NCBI RefSeq assembly: GCF_000173735.1
Contig: NZ_ACCB01000002.1
Coordinates: 62,001 to 126,000 of the forward strand
Direction of reading: 5' to 3'
DNA length: 64,000 nt
Origin: Yersinia aldovae ATCC 35236
Lineage (GTDB): Bacteria; Pseudomonadota; Gammaproteobacteria; Enterobacterales; Enterobacteriaceae
Part shown: positions 10,021 through 19,851 of the stretch, piece after piece
How positions within the stretch are numbered: the first letter of the stretch is position 1
How the letters are laid out: every line of letters starts with the position of its first letter
Notes under the pieces: model-generated
The model's input: only the letters and a program-made list of their open reading frames with translations
What the model was told of the DNA's origin: nothing
The model's database searches: none
Position numbers and translations under genes: made by a program

Positions 10021-10873
10021 GGCCCGCTGCCCCGCCTCCTGTGGTGAGTTGATTCAGGGCTGGATACTGGGTGGGGAGAAGCTCATTTCTTGCCCGATAA
10101 ACTGGTTTAGCACGGTATCAGTGACCGACGGTGTGCCGGGCAGCCACGAACGGCCACGGATGCGCCAAATGCTGAAGGCAGTATTGGCTTATTTTGACCA
10201 ACCAGCAGAGATGGCCCGTGGCCTGCATATCAATTTTGATTCCACCATTCCGGTGGCAAAAGGGTTAGCCAGCAGCACCGCAGATATTGCCGCCACTGCT
10301 CTGGCAACCGCACGTCACTTGGGGGAAACACTGGATGAAGCTGCACTGGCTGCCTTGTGTGTTAGCCTTGAACCCACTGACAGCACCTTGTTTCAACGGC
10401 TGACCCTGTTTGATCATCAAACCGCCGCCACACAGATTTCTTATGATTGGCAACCCAGCGTGGATATTCTGCTGCTGGAAAGCCCACAATGCCTCAACAC
10501 CGAGGATTATCATCGTCGACATCGCCAAACAGCCCTACTGGCAAGCGCCCCATCGTTAGAACAAGCATGGCAACTGTTTACGCAGGCCGCTGAGCGCCAT
10601 GATTGCGCCCTGCTAGGCCAGTCCACCACACTTAGCGCACAGGCCAGCCAGCACCTACTGGTTAAACCCGATTTCTGCGCTCTGCTGGAATTAGTCGAAG
10701 AGCTAGATTTATATGGACTGAATGTGGCCCACAGCGGCAGTGTGGTGGGGTTATTATTAGACCGTCAACGCCATGATGTGGAACAGCTTTATTGGCAATT
10801 ACAACAGCGCAATATCACGCAAAACTACCCGAACCAACACTTATTAACGATGGTGCCCGGCGGGGTGCGCTAG
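10013..10873 (+). CDS. pduX: PduX, L-threonine kinase
   Basis: The product (286 residues) is a GHMP-family kinase that phosphorylates L-threonine for coenzyme B12 synthesis and assimilation. Visible motifs are CPASCGELIQGW near the start and the GHMP ATP-binding segment PVAKGLASSTADIAATA. The ATG at 10013 sits within the last eight bases of cobD; an earlier frame opening inside cobD is not favoured. The protein lacks about 14 residues found at the Salmonella PduX N-terminus, but the conserved core begins immediately. It is the last gene of the pdu/cob block. Confidence 0.93.
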   Translation: MAEARCPASCGELIQGWILGGEKLISCPINWFSTVSVTDGVPGSHERPRMRQMLKAVLAYFDQPAEMARGLHINFDSTIPVAKGLASSTADIAATALATARHLGETLDEAALAALCVSLEPTDSTLFQRLTLFDHQTAATQISYDWQPSVDILLLESPQCLNTEDYHRRHRQTALLASAPSLEQAWQLFTQAAERHDCALLGQSTTLSAQASQHLLVKPDFCALLELVEELDLYGLNVAHSGSVVGLLLDRQRHDVEQLYWQLQQRNITQNYPNQHLLTMVPGGVR

Positions 10874-11011
10874 TTAAAGTCTGCTACCTTATGGTTATGG
10901 TTTTTCTCTGGGTGATTTTATTGTTTTCTGCTCGTGCGTTACCTAAAATGTGGAAATGTCTCGCTATTGAAAAAAAATCCAAACTCTTATATCTACAGGA
11001 GTATTGTTATT

Positions 11012-11569
11012 TTGAACCTGACCTATTCCCCATGTGAACTCAGTCATTCCCCTTTTGTCCATTTAATTCCCCCTACACTGGCGCGGGTGGATGAACTTTA
11101 CCTGGCCCTAACGACCTGTGATAAAAACCATTTCCGATATTTACCCTGGGCACTGGATGAAACTTCCCGGGAAATAGTTTATAGCAATATGCAAGAAGCC
11201 ATTGATAATTATGTAAATGATAAAGAGGAATACCGCTTTTTAATTATCGATACTCACACTGATTCACTTGTTGGTTGTGCGGGGCTTTTTATCCGCAACA
11301 CCACAATTCCTTTTTATGAGATTGGTTATTGGCTGGCTTCAGCGTCAATAGGCAAAGGTTTTGCCACTGAGGCTGTCAATCAATTGAAAACCTTCGCATT
11401 CACAACATTGCACGCTAAACGTCTGGAAATCAGGATGTCTGGTAGTCATTCAAAAAGCAGAAATGTCGCTATACGCTGTGGCTTTCAGCTTGAAGCGCAG
11501 CTTTGCTGTGACAGAATTAATCCCGATGGTAGCCTCGATAACACTTGTATTTTTTCTATTGTGAATTGA
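11012..11569 (+). CDS. GNAT-family N-acetyltransferase, RimJ/RimL-like
   Basis: The frame encodes a protein of the acetyltransferase_3 (RimL-type) group. It has a YLPW motif after the first helix, EIGYWL, the acetyl-CoA loop GKGFATEAV and a C-terminal NVAIRCGFQLEAQL segment. A TTG at 11012 is the proposed start because AGGAG at 10997-11001 lies ten bases upstream, giving 185 residues, the usual size. An in-frame ATG at 10934 would add 26 residues without family similarity. The substrate is unknown. The region upstream has lower GC than the pdu block, so this gene marks the island edge or an independent unit. Confidence 0.8.
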   Translation: MNLTYSPCELSHSPFVHLIPPTLARVDELYLALTTCDKNHFRYLPWALDETSREIVYSNMQEAIDNYVNDKEEYRFLIIDTHTDSLVGCAGLFIRNTTIPFYEIGYWLASASIGKGFATEAVNQLKTFAFTTLHAKRLEIRMSGSHSKSRNVAIRCGFQLEAQLCCDRINPDGSLDNTCIFSIVN

Positions 11570-11887
11570 GAAAAGAGTTCACTGGCGGGGAATACCATAA
11601 ACTCACGCCAGATGAAAACTCATCAAACCAGAGTGTCCATGTAAAAAGCATTGTTATTACCCTTCCGCCTACCATTTTTATGCAACTCTCTTTGTTCTCC
11701 CCCTCAGAATCATGACGCCAGTCACAAACAGGGAAAGCAGCTATTTTATCCATGTAAATAGCATTTACAGATATGGGGAAAATAGCTACTGGGGCAGTAG
11801 AGTCCACCTACAGGAAATGTAGTGCAGATGTAAAATTTGCTTCCTGATAAATCTTCATTTTTTTAAAAACATAAATAAAACTTAAGT
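11570..11887. other. Gene-free stretch with two hairpins
   Basis: No convincing coding frame was found. Two inverted repeats are visible. CTGGCG at 11582-11587 pairs with CGCCAG at 11606-11611, just past the acetyltransferase stop. An extended palindrome at 11739-11787 has outer arms AGCTATTTT and AAAATAGCT and further pairing CCAT/ATGG and GTAAAT/ATTTAC inside. The first could help termination. The second is unexplained and could be a small transposable repeat or an operator. Confidence 0.5.
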
Positions 11888-12014
11888 CATAGCCAAGTTA
11901 CTTCGAGATGCAGGTAGGCGGCAACCGCGCAAATCCCCAGGAGCTTAGATAACTAAGTAACTGGGGTGAGTTAGGGCAGCCAACACCCCTGCATCTTGAA
12001 GGGCGACGGGTATA
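11888..12014. repeat. ERIC element (copy 2)
   Basis: A near-canonical ERIC with the core AATCCCCAGGAGCTTAG and AAGTAACTGGGGTGAG, ending in GACGGGTATATA. It lies between the acetyltransferase and the sugar ABC operon, upstream of the binding-protein gene at 12080. Its position could place it in the operon leader or next to the promoter. Confidence 0.9.
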
Positions 12015-12079
12015 TACAGAATATTACGCCAACACCTAACTACGATAGCCTCAACCTACATTAACTCCGGGAGCTTGAG

Positions 12080-13063
12080 ATGAAAAAACTGAGTGTAAAA
12101 ACGTTATTGGCGGCCAGTCTGTTTAGCATGATGGTGTGCTCAGGCAGTGCTTTGGCGCAAGAAGTCGAAGTCGTCAATATTTCGAAAATCGCTGGAATGC
12201 CTTGGTTCAACCGCATGGGCGAAGGGGTGGAACGCGCCGGTAAAGATCTTGGGATCAAAGCCTACCAAGTCGGCCCATCCAGCACTGACGCCCCACAACA
12301 AGTTAAAATTATTGAAGATTTAATCGCCAAGAAAGTCAGTGCCATCAGTATCGTGCCAAACGATGCCGATGTGCTGGAACCGGTATTCAAGAAAGCGCGC
12401 GATGCTGGCATCGTGATTCTAACCAATGAATCTCCGGGGCAGCCTAGCGCTAATTGGGATATCGAAATCATCGATAACGCCAAATTCGCTGCCGATAACG
12501 TGGAAGAAATGGCAAAAGCTATGGGCGGCAAAGGCGGCTATGTGATTTATGTGGGTAGCCTGACCGTACCACAACATAACCTGTGGGCCGATTTGTTTGT
12601 TAAATACCAGAAAGAGCATTACCCGGAAATGTTTGAAGTGACCAGCCGTATGCCGGTTGCTGAGAACATTGATGACTCACGCCGTACCACACTGGATTTG
12701 ATGAAAGCGCACAGTGATTTGAAAGGTATTGTGGCTTTCGGTTCACAAGGCCCGATTGGTGCAGGCCGTGCCGTGAAAGAGAAACGGGCGAAAAACAACG
12801 TCCATGTGTTCGGCATGATGATCCCATCTCAGGCTGCATCGCTGGTTAAAAGTGGCGATATCGCCATGGGCGTGACTTATGACCCAGGTTCTGCTGGTTA
12901 TGCCATGACAGCGGTAGCTGATAAAGTGCTGAAAGGTGAGAAAATCGAAACAGGCATGGAGATCCCAGGAGTAGGTAAAGCGGAAGTTGATCAAGCTAAA
13001 CACCTGATTCAGTTCCACAATGTGTTGCGAGTTACCAAAGATAACGTGGATTCGCTGTATTGA
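12080..13063 (+). CDS. Sugar ABC transporter periplasmic binding protein (CUT2 family)
   Basis: The 327-residue protein starts with a classical signal peptide (MKKLSVKTLLAASLF, cleavage near ALAQE). It then shows the type-1 periplasmic binding fold of the RbsB/LsrB/RhaS group, with NISKIAGMPWFNRM at the start of the mature protein and SIVPNDADVLEP in the second strand-helix unit. It should bind a monosaccharide or similar ligand and deliver it to the transporter encoded just downstream. The ligand cannot be told from sequence, and no catabolic gene lies beside it. A GGGAG ribosome site precedes the ATG. An ERIC sits between it and the ATPase gene. Confidence 0.9.
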   Translation: MKKLSVKTLLAASLFSMMVCSGSALAQEVEVVNISKIAGMPWFNRMGEGVERAGKDLGIKAYQVGPSSTDAPQQVKIIEDLIAKKVSAISIVPNDADVLEPVFKKARDAGIVILTNESPGQPSANWDIEIIDNAKFAADNVEEMAKAMGGKGGYVIYVGSLTVPQHNLWADLFVKYQKEHYPEMFEVTSRMPVAENIDDSRRTTLDLMKAHSDLKGIVAFGSQGPIGAGRAVKEKRAKNNVHVFGMMIPSQAASLVKSGDIAMGVTYDPGSAGYAMTAVADKVLKGEKIETGMEIPGVGKAEVDQAKHLIQFHNVLRVTKDNVDSLY

Positions 13064-13124
13064 TTTACACCTGATAAGCGTTAACGCCACAATATCAAAG
13101 AATGTGAATAGGTAATTATTAAGA

Positions 13125-13252
13125 TATACCCAAAGTCATTGGAGTTGCAGGTAGGCAGCAAGCAAACGAAGCCCGATGAGCTTACTCAGGTAAGTGATTC
13201 GGGTGAGTGAGCGTAGCTAACACCCCCTGCAACTTCAAGGGCGAAGGGTATA
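13125..13252. repeat. ERIC element (copy 3), inside the ABC operon
   Basis: TATACCC and GGGTATA ends enclose an ERIC core (GATGAGCTTACTCAGGTAAGTGATTCGGGTGAG). The element fills most of the gap between the binding-protein gene and the ATPase gene. The AAGGGGAG ribosome site of the ATPase begins right after the repeat, so a folded ERIC hairpin in the mRNA would sit close to that translation start. Confidence 0.9.
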
Positions 13253-13261
13253 AGGGGAGCT

Positions 13262-14743
13262 ATGCAGCCATTTATTACCCTGGAAAATATCAGTAAAACC
13301 TTTTATGGCGTCAAAGCGCTGGATAAGGTGGCTATGACCCTGTTACCCGGTGAGGTACATTGCCTTGCAGGGCAAAACGGTTGCGGCAAATCCACACTGA
13401 TCAAGATTATCTCCGGTGTTTATCAACCCGATACCGACGCCACGATGACTATTGATGGCAAAACCTATTCAACCCTGACTCCCATTGAATCTGTCCGGCT
13501 GGGGATTCAGGTGATTTATCAAGATTTATCATTATTCCCCAACTTGACCGTGGCTGAGAATATCGCCATGAACCATTATCACCATCATCTGTGGGTGAAC
13601 AAACGTCAGATGCGGGAAACCGCCGAGCGTGTCATCAAGAGCATTGATGCCCATCTTAATCTGGATGAATTGGTTGAAGACCTCCCCATTGCCCAGAAAC
13701 AGTTAGTCGCCATCTGCCGTGCGCTGGCGCAGGATGCCCGGCTAATTGTGATGGATGAACCGACCGCATCTCTGACCCGGCAAGAGGTTAACGGCCTGCT
13801 GCGGGTGGTGCATGAACTGAAATCACGCAATATCTGCGTGGTATTTGTCAGCCACCGGTTGAGCGAAGTGCTGGAAATTTCAGACCGTATTACCGTGCTC
13901 AAAGATGGTAACTGGGTCGGAACCTACCCTGCCGCTGAAGTTGATAATGCACGGCTGGCCTGGCTAATGACCGGTATGAAGTTTGATTTTCAGGTGCTGC
14001 CACCCTATAGCGCTTCGCTTGCGCCAGTGCTGGCAGTGGAAGAGCTTTCCCGTGGCAATGAATATCACGATATTTCACTAACATTGCATCCCGGTGAAAT
14101 TGTCTCACTGGTCGGCTTATTGGGTTCTGGCCGCACAGAATTGTGCCTCAGTCTATTTGGTTTAACTGCACCAGAGTCAGGCACCATTCGTATCAATGAT
14201 AAGCCGATGTATTTTACCAGTAACCGCGATGCTATTGCCGCAGGCGTCGGTTATGTCTCAGAAGATCGCATGAGTACCGGACTGATCATGGAACAATCAA
14301 TTCGCGACAATATCAGCGCCACCGTTTTACACCGGCTTAAAAACACTTTCCACCTGATGCGTACCGAGCGAGTCGATACATTGGTCGAAGACATGGTTAA
14401 GCACCTATCTATCAAAATTGGTGATAGCGAGTTGCCGGTCAATACCTTATCTGGCGGTAATGCGCAGCGTATTGCCATTGCCAAATGGCTGGCAACTGAC
14501 CCACAAATATTGATTCTCGACTCACCAACCGTTGGGGTAGATATCGCCAATAAAGCCGGTATTTATAATATTATCAATGCACTGGCAGCACGGGGAATTG
14601 CGGTGTTAATGGTTTGTGATGAGATTGATGAAGCCTACTTTAATAGCCACCGTATTTTAGTGATGCGGTCTGGCCGGCTGGTGCAGGAGTTCTTGCCAGG
14701 TAACAGCAGCGAAGCAGCCATTGCGGAGGTAGTAAATGGCTAA
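13262..14743 (+). CDS. Sugar ABC transporter ATP-binding protein, two ABC domains
   Basis: The 493-residue protein contains two fused nucleotide-binding domains, typical of CUT2 importers (RbsA, LsrA, MglA). The first Walker A is GQNGCGKST with Walker B LIVMDEPTA. The second has the degenerate P-loop GLLGSGRTE, a signature TLSGGNAQR and Walker B-like LILDSPTVGVD. It powers uptake of the ligand bound by the upstream protein. The start follows AAGGGGAG. The 3' end overlaps the first permease by 8 bp, indicating translational coupling. Confidence 0.93.
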   Translation: MQPFITLENISKTFYGVKALDKVAMTLLPGEVHCLAGQNGCGKSTLIKIISGVYQPDTDATMTIDGKTYSTLTPIESVRLGIQVIYQDLSLFPNLTVAENIAMNHYHHHLWVNKRQMRETAERVIKSIDAHLNLDELVEDLPIAQKQLVAICRALAQDARLIVMDEPTASLTRQEVNGLLRVVHELKSRNICVVFVSHRLSEVLEISDRITVLKDGNWVGTYPAAEVDNARLAWLMTGMKFDFQVLPPYSASLAPVLAVEELSRGNEYHDISLTLHPGEIVSLVGLLGSGRTELCLSLFGLTAPESGTIRINDKPMYFTSNRDAIAAGVGYVSEDRMSTGLIMEQSIRDNISATVLHRLKNTFHLMRTERVDTLVEDMVKHLSIKIGDSELPVNTLSGGNAQRIAIAKWLATDPQILILDSPTVGVDIANKAGIYNIINALAARGIAVLMVCDEIDEAYFNSHRILVMRSGRLVQEFLPGNSSEAAIAEVVNG

Positions 14744-15758
14744 TCCCCATGCACTTAATAAACCTGATGTTGGTAAAACAGGTCTATTTAATAAAGAACA
14801 TCTGAAACGCCATGAAGTGATGTTGGCTTTCACCATATTGATTATTTCGACTTATCTTGCTTTCACCAGTCCAGATTTTCTGACGCTCGCCAATATTTAT
14901 GACTTGATAAATAACTATGCCATGTTGACCATCTTGGCCTGTGGCTTATTTATCGTATTGATTTCTGGCGGTATTGATATTTCATTCCCGGCGATGACCA
15001 TTATCTCGCAATATGTCATGGTGACATTAATTGTGAAGTTTGGTGGCAACTTCCCGGTGGCTTTCGCACTAGCCGGTGGTATCGGCTTATTATTGGGGTT
15101 AATTAATGCGCTGTTAGTTAATCGCCTGCGCGTGCCGTCTATCATTATCACCATTTCCACGCTGAATATATTCTACGGATTGCTGCTGTATCTCAGTCGT
15201 GGTGTCTGGCTATATACCTATCCGGAATGGTTCGAACATGGGCCAATGCTGTTCTCCTTCACCGCCGCCGATGGCTATGACTATGGCCTTTCATTGCCCA
15301 TCTTGACATTGCTGGCGACTATTATTGTCACGGCTCTGCTGATGACACGCACCAGTATTGGCCGGCAAATTTATGCATTGGGCGGTAATCAGGAAGCAGC
15401 CTCCCGCATGGGATTCAGTATCCTCAAACTGCAACTGTTTGTTTATGGCTATATGGGCTTTTTATCCGGCATTGCCGGTGTAGTGCAGTCCTATACCGTC
15501 TTGACGGTAGCGCCCGACTCATTGCTCGGTTATGAACTCACCGTGCTGGCCGCCGTGGTGCTGGGTGGCACCAGTATTGTTGGCGGGCGCGGCACCTTAA
15601 CCGGCACTCTGCTGGGGGTGATTTTGCTGGCAATATTGCAAAATGGTTTGAATTTACTGGGTATTTCGTCGTACTGGCATACCGTGGTTATCGGTCTGGT
15701 GATTGTCATCAGTATCAGTGTGACCGCCTGGGGCCAACGTCATAAGGTAGGGATATAA
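14736..15758 (+). CDS. Sugar ABC transporter permease 1
   Basis: This 340-residue integral membrane protein of the BPD_transp_2 family (RbsC/LsrC type) has about eight to ten hydrophobic segments. It carries the family loop ALGGNQEAASRMGF and the VLAAVVLGGTSIVGGRGT region near the C-terminus. It starts within the ATPase gene and ends 2 bp before the second permease, so the transporter would use a heterodimeric channel as in LsrC-LsrD. Confidence 0.92.
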   Translation: MANPHALNKPDVGKTGLFNKEHLKRHEVMLAFTILIISTYLAFTSPDFLTLANIYDLINNYAMLTILACGLFIVLISGGIDISFPAMTIISQYVMVTLIVKFGGNFPVAFALAGGIGLLLGLINALLVNRLRVPSIIITISTLNIFYGLLLYLSRGVWLYTYPEWFEHGPMLFSFTAADGYDYGLSLPILTLLATIIVTALLMTRTSIGRQIYALGGNQEAASRMGFSILKLQLFVYGYMGFLSGIAGVVQSYTVLTVAPDSLLGYELTVLAAVVLGGTSIVGGRGTLTGTLLGVILLAILQNGLNLLGISSYWHTVVIGLVIVISISVTAWGQRHKVGI

Positions 15759-15760
15759 CC

Positions 15761-16743
15761 ATGTCGAAAACTACTCAACGTGATCATACCGAGCGCTGGT
15801 TACTGGCCTTACTGGTGCTGGTTTCTATCGGGTTTAGCCTGTTTATTCCTTACGTGTTCTGGTCGACGGCTAACTTTCAATCTATCGCTTCACAAATCCC
15901 GGTCGCCGGAGTATTAACACTGGCGATGGCGATTACCATGCTGACCGGCGGTATCAACCTGTCGATTATTGCTACTGCGAATGCCAGTGCACTGGTAATG
16001 GCCTGGATGTGTACCCATCTGGAGCCGACATTCAGCTCAATGGTATTGATGTTGCTGGCAGGAGCTGCGGTCGCTTTGGTGGTGGGGCTTATCAATGGGG
16101 TGCTTATCTCGGTGGTGCGTGTCTCCCCAATTTTGGCGACACTGGGCATCATGACCTTGCTCAAAGGCGTGAATGTGCTTATCTCCAAAGGCTCGGCAAT
16201 TTCTAATTCCCTAATTATGTGCTGGCGTTGGATCGCAGCTATTTTCTCGGGGTTCCGGTACCACTTTATCTGTTTGCTGCGGTGGCGTTGGTTATTTGGC
16301 TTATTTTGGCCAAGACCCCGCTTGGCCGCCAGATATACCTGTCCGGTTCCAATGAGAAAGCCACTTTCTTCTCCGGAATTAATACTCGCCGTACATTGAT
16401 TTGGGTGTACGTGATCTCATCATTACTGTGCGCCGTTGCGGCCTTATTGATGATGTCCAAGCTAAACTCGGCCAAAGCCTCCTATGGCGAATCACTGTTA
16501 CTTATCACTATCCTGGCGACGGTGTTAGGCGGGGTTAATCCTGATGGCGGGTTTGGTAAGATTGTCGGCATTGTGTTAGCGCTGTTCCTGCTACAGATGC
16601 TGGAGAGCGGGCTGAATATCATGGGTGTGAGCAGTTATATCACCATGGCTCTGTGGGGTTCATTACTGTTGGCATTTATCTTTGTCAACGGTGCGAAGAT
16701 CCCAGCGTTTCGTTTCTTACGGCAAAATAAACCGTCAAACTAA
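15761..16743 (+). pseudogene. Sugar ABC transporter permease 2, frameshifted
   Basis: Reading from 15761 gives a normal CUT2 permease N-terminal half (TGGINLSII, ending GSAISNS). It then becomes out-of-family from about 16208. The proper continuation (LALDRSYFLGVPVPLY, the LSGSNEKATFFSGI loop, ILATVLGGVNPDGGFG) is in the -1 frame up to 16743. One missing base near 16207-16210, for example a third T in the AATTCCC stretch, explains the switch; the intact protein would be about 327 residues. The rest of both halves is undisturbed. If real, transport would depend on permease 1 alone or be lost; a sequencing error is also possible. Confidence 0.85.
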
Positions 16744-16762
16744 ACACAATTTAGCCAAAAGA

Positions 16763-16793
16763 AAAGGCTGGCGATTCATGCCAGCCTTTCTAT
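16763..16793 (+). terminator. Rho-independent terminator after the ABC operon
   Basis: AAAGGCTGGC at 16763-16772 pairs with GCCAGCCTTT at 16780-16789, with a seven-base loop and a T-rich tail. It sits between the convergent ABC operon and tmaR and can probably serve both directions. Confidence 0.8.
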
Positions 16794-16832
16794 TAATAGC
16801 GGTAAAATAAGCTATTTCACGTTGCGCTAAAG

Positions 16833-17171
<339 letters not shown>

Positions 17172-17307
17172 TTACACAAATTCAATTGCTGGTGACCAGG
17201 CTACCTGCACCATACCGCTTTGCCGCACCTGATGACAAGATTCATTGCGTTATCTTACCTGCTTTACCCGCCAGACAGAAATTTCATCCGCCTTAAGACC
17301 CGACTGA

Positions 17308-18358
17308 TTACCTGCTTAAGGTCATATTAATCAGATCATCCAATTCCTCAAGCTGTTTGGTTAACTCCATACTCAGCCAAACATAGCCATAAATCGGCGT
17401 TTCTATCTGCTGCTCTTGTGTCACGGCCAACATCAATGATTTCAACTCAGTAGAGATTTCATTCAGCTCACCGGCCACCTCCCGCTCACGGGCAGGAGAT
17501 CCATCGCGCAGGCTGTCACTTAATGTATTCAAAGTGCGGATTGTCATCAACTGAGTACTGCGCAAGCCTTTGGCATTGAGCATAATAAAATGGCTTTCCC
17601 GCGACGACCAATAAGCATCCACCAACAATTCTAGCGTGCAAATCAGGTTGCGGTTCAGTGTCTGAATTGCCTCAAAAACGTCTTTATTAATATGAGATTC
17701 TTTACTGGCAGGCGCAATAAAAGTACGCATTTTAACCGACTGACTGAGTGCAGCTTTTAATTTAAGCTCTAACCGTGGGCGCTCGATAACATTGGGCGAT
17801 AAATAAGCCGCATAGATTTGGCTGATGGCCCGCAGATTATCACTCATCTGCATACGCCAATGGGTGAAAGCGCGTTGTGGATAGACACTGGTAAAGACCA
17901 ATGCCAATAATGAACCAAAAATAACATCACCGCTGCGCCACAGGGCGGTGGTCATATCGCCTGGCGCTGACCCACACACTACCGCCAGAGTGATGCCGAT
18001 GAGCAAAGCCATGTAGGGGCGTTTGCCCAACGTCAGGTAGCCGCACAGGAGCATCACAACCCCACACCAGGCCAGCATAAGTGTTAAGGAATAAGACTCC
18101 AGATACAGAGCAATCAAACCGGATATCGCACCAAAAACAGTCCCGCCAATACGCTGCATCGCTCGGGTCAGCACATTGCCCCAATAGGATATCGGCCCCA
18201 TCACCACCGCTAATGTGATCAACGGCCAGGTACCTTCCGGCACGGCGAATAATCAGGAACGTTAAGATAAACGCCAACGTAATACGTAAAGCGTGCGTAA
18301 TGCGGTAATGGGTGTAGATTAGGTTATCCAATGGCGATATTTTTTTATTCAGGCGCAC
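17308..18358 (-). pseudogene. yeeA: YeeA-like FUSC inner-membrane protein, frameshifted
   Basis: From a GTG at 18358 the frame encodes an N-terminus very like E. coli YeeA (LNKKISPLDNLIYTHYRITHALR, then LTFLIIR). It then runs out of family. The remaining 311 residues (PEGTWPLITLAVVMGPISYWGN to the C-terminus near ETPIYGYVWLSME) are in another frame from 18243. Against E. coli YeeA, about three residues are missing between LIIR and the next PE, which fits an 8-base deletion rather than a homopolymer error. The family has an N-terminal membrane domain and a cytoplasmic helical part; function is unknown. The protein is probably inactive unless the downstream part is translated alone. Confidence 0.82.
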
Positions 18359-18503
18359 ACATACCTACTCTCAATAAAATACCAAAACCTAAGTCTAGCT
18401 GAGTTATTACGCGCTGGCATTGGATTAACCGTTACCAAAAGTAGCAGGAATAAATGGGGGGAATAAGTATTCCCGGTCAGGTATTGCCAGCCGGGAAATA
18501 CGC

Positions 18504-19613
18504 TTATTTAAAGTCAACTGCCATCTGTTGCACAATAGACACGCCAACGCTGGACTCGACACAACAAGCAATATAATCGGTGAACCGTGGCGACGGCGAC
18601 ATTCCCAAGCTGAGTAAACGTTCATTACTGAACCGCACGTTCAGCATGGCAAATGCACCATATAAGCGCATGGCTTTTAGCATTAAACGCTCATTACAGG
18701 GGCCGAAAATCCCTTCCAGTTGATTACGCATTTGCACCAAAACACCATACTCCACCTGACGATAATCAGCTCCCACAGGCTTTTGCCGGGCAGCGGTTGA
18801 CATCGCCTGATCAATCTGGGCAAAACTAACACTGTTCTTCTCGCCGGCAGAAATATGATAGATATTATCGGGTAAGTTTGGATGCAGTAAAATACACACT
18901 AAAGCATCTGCGCAATAATCGACTGGAATAACATCGATATAGTCATCCAGCGAGCACATGAACTTGCGCAGTATTAATGCCATGCGAAATACCCAAAAGA
19001 TGCTGCTGGATGGCTGGCAGCCCAGCCGGGTATGTCCGACTACAATTGATGGCCGGGCAAATACCAAAGGTAACCCAGGGCATTCTTCCGCCAATAAGCG
19101 CTCAATGGCTGATTTAGATTTAGTATATTCCACCAAATGCGCGTCATCCTCTGCGGATAATACCTGCTCGCTCACCACAGTATCGGCATCGGGTGTACAA
19201 GACATAGCCGTTCCCACATGGATGAATCGTTGTAAACCGGCAACCTGCGACATTCTTTTGCCAAAGGCTAATGTGCCATCAACATTCACTTTCCAGATTA
19301 GCGGGTTATTACCAAATGACGCGATAGCAGCACAATTAATAACATGCGTCACCCCATCAATGCGCGAATCATTAATAAAACTGTTCGGTTCAGCTAAATC
19401 TCCTAATAAAATATGACTAACATCAATTTTATTCAGCCACCCATTAGGAAGATAAAACTTCACCATATTCTCGCGTATACGCGCTAATCCCTGTTCCGGT
19501 GTATTGGCTCTAACCAATAATAAATAATTAAAATCTGAGTTTTCCAATAATAGTTTTTCGAGCACAGCTCCGCCCAGAAAGCCGGTTGCGCCGGTTAACA
19601 GAAGTGTTTTCAC
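18504..19613 (-). CDS. Extended SDR / thioester-reductase-like NAD(P)-dependent protein
   Basis: The 369-residue protein starts with a Rossmann motif (LLLTGATGFLGGAVLEKLL). It carries the extended-SDR features DGVTHVINCAA, a catalytic YTKSK (YxxxK) and FARPSIVVGHTRLG. This combination resembles the NAD-binding_4 group (male-sterility / fatty acyl-CoA reductase and thioester reductase domains) more than sugar epimerases. There is no carrier protein, synthase or partner nearby, so the substrate is unknown. It occupies the yeeA-sbcB interval, has its own promoter region and looks like a single-gene insertion into conserved synteny. Confidence 0.75.
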   Translation of the reverse strand: MKTLLLTGATGFLGGAVLEKLLLENSDFNYLLLVRANTPEQGLARIRENMVKFYLPNGWLNKIDVSHILLGDLAEPNSFINDSRIDGVTHVINCAAIASFGNNPLIWKVNVDGTLAFGKRMSQVAGLQRFIHVGTAMSCTPDADTVVSEQVLSAEDDAHLVEYTKSKSAIERLLAEECPGLPLVFARPSIVVGHTRLGCQPSSSIFWVFRMALILRKFMCSLDDYIDVIPVDYCADALVCILLHPNLPDNIYHISAGEKNSVSFAQIDQAMSTAARQKPVGADYRQVEYGVLVQMRNQLEGIFGPCNERLMLKAMRLYGAFAMLNVRFSNERLLSLGMSPSPRFTDYIACCVESSVGVSIVQQMAVDFK

Positions 19614-19851
19614 TATGAGTCCTACTTATTATATTCAGTAGGCGGATTATATGAATAGCTAAGTAAACGGCAGGTAAATATGAGTTAGATCGGCACATTT
19701 AGACTAAAATATAATTATTTCAAAATAAATCCTGACGCACCAACCCGCCTGAAATGATATTCTAGCGCTAATGTCATGGGTTACTGCGACTTACCGCAAA
19801 CAGCGGCCCATTATAAAGAATGGCCATAAGAATTAAGGGTTAAACCGCATA

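Noticed and set aside
11556-11807. 83-codon minus-strand frame after the acetyltransferase
   Set aside because: No similarity or ribosome site was seen, and it is built partly from the palindrome at 11739-11787.
8779-13252. Repeated palindromic units as a CRISPR array
   Set aside because: The copies are 127-bp ERICs separated by genes, not short direct repeats with uniform spacers, and no cas genes are present.
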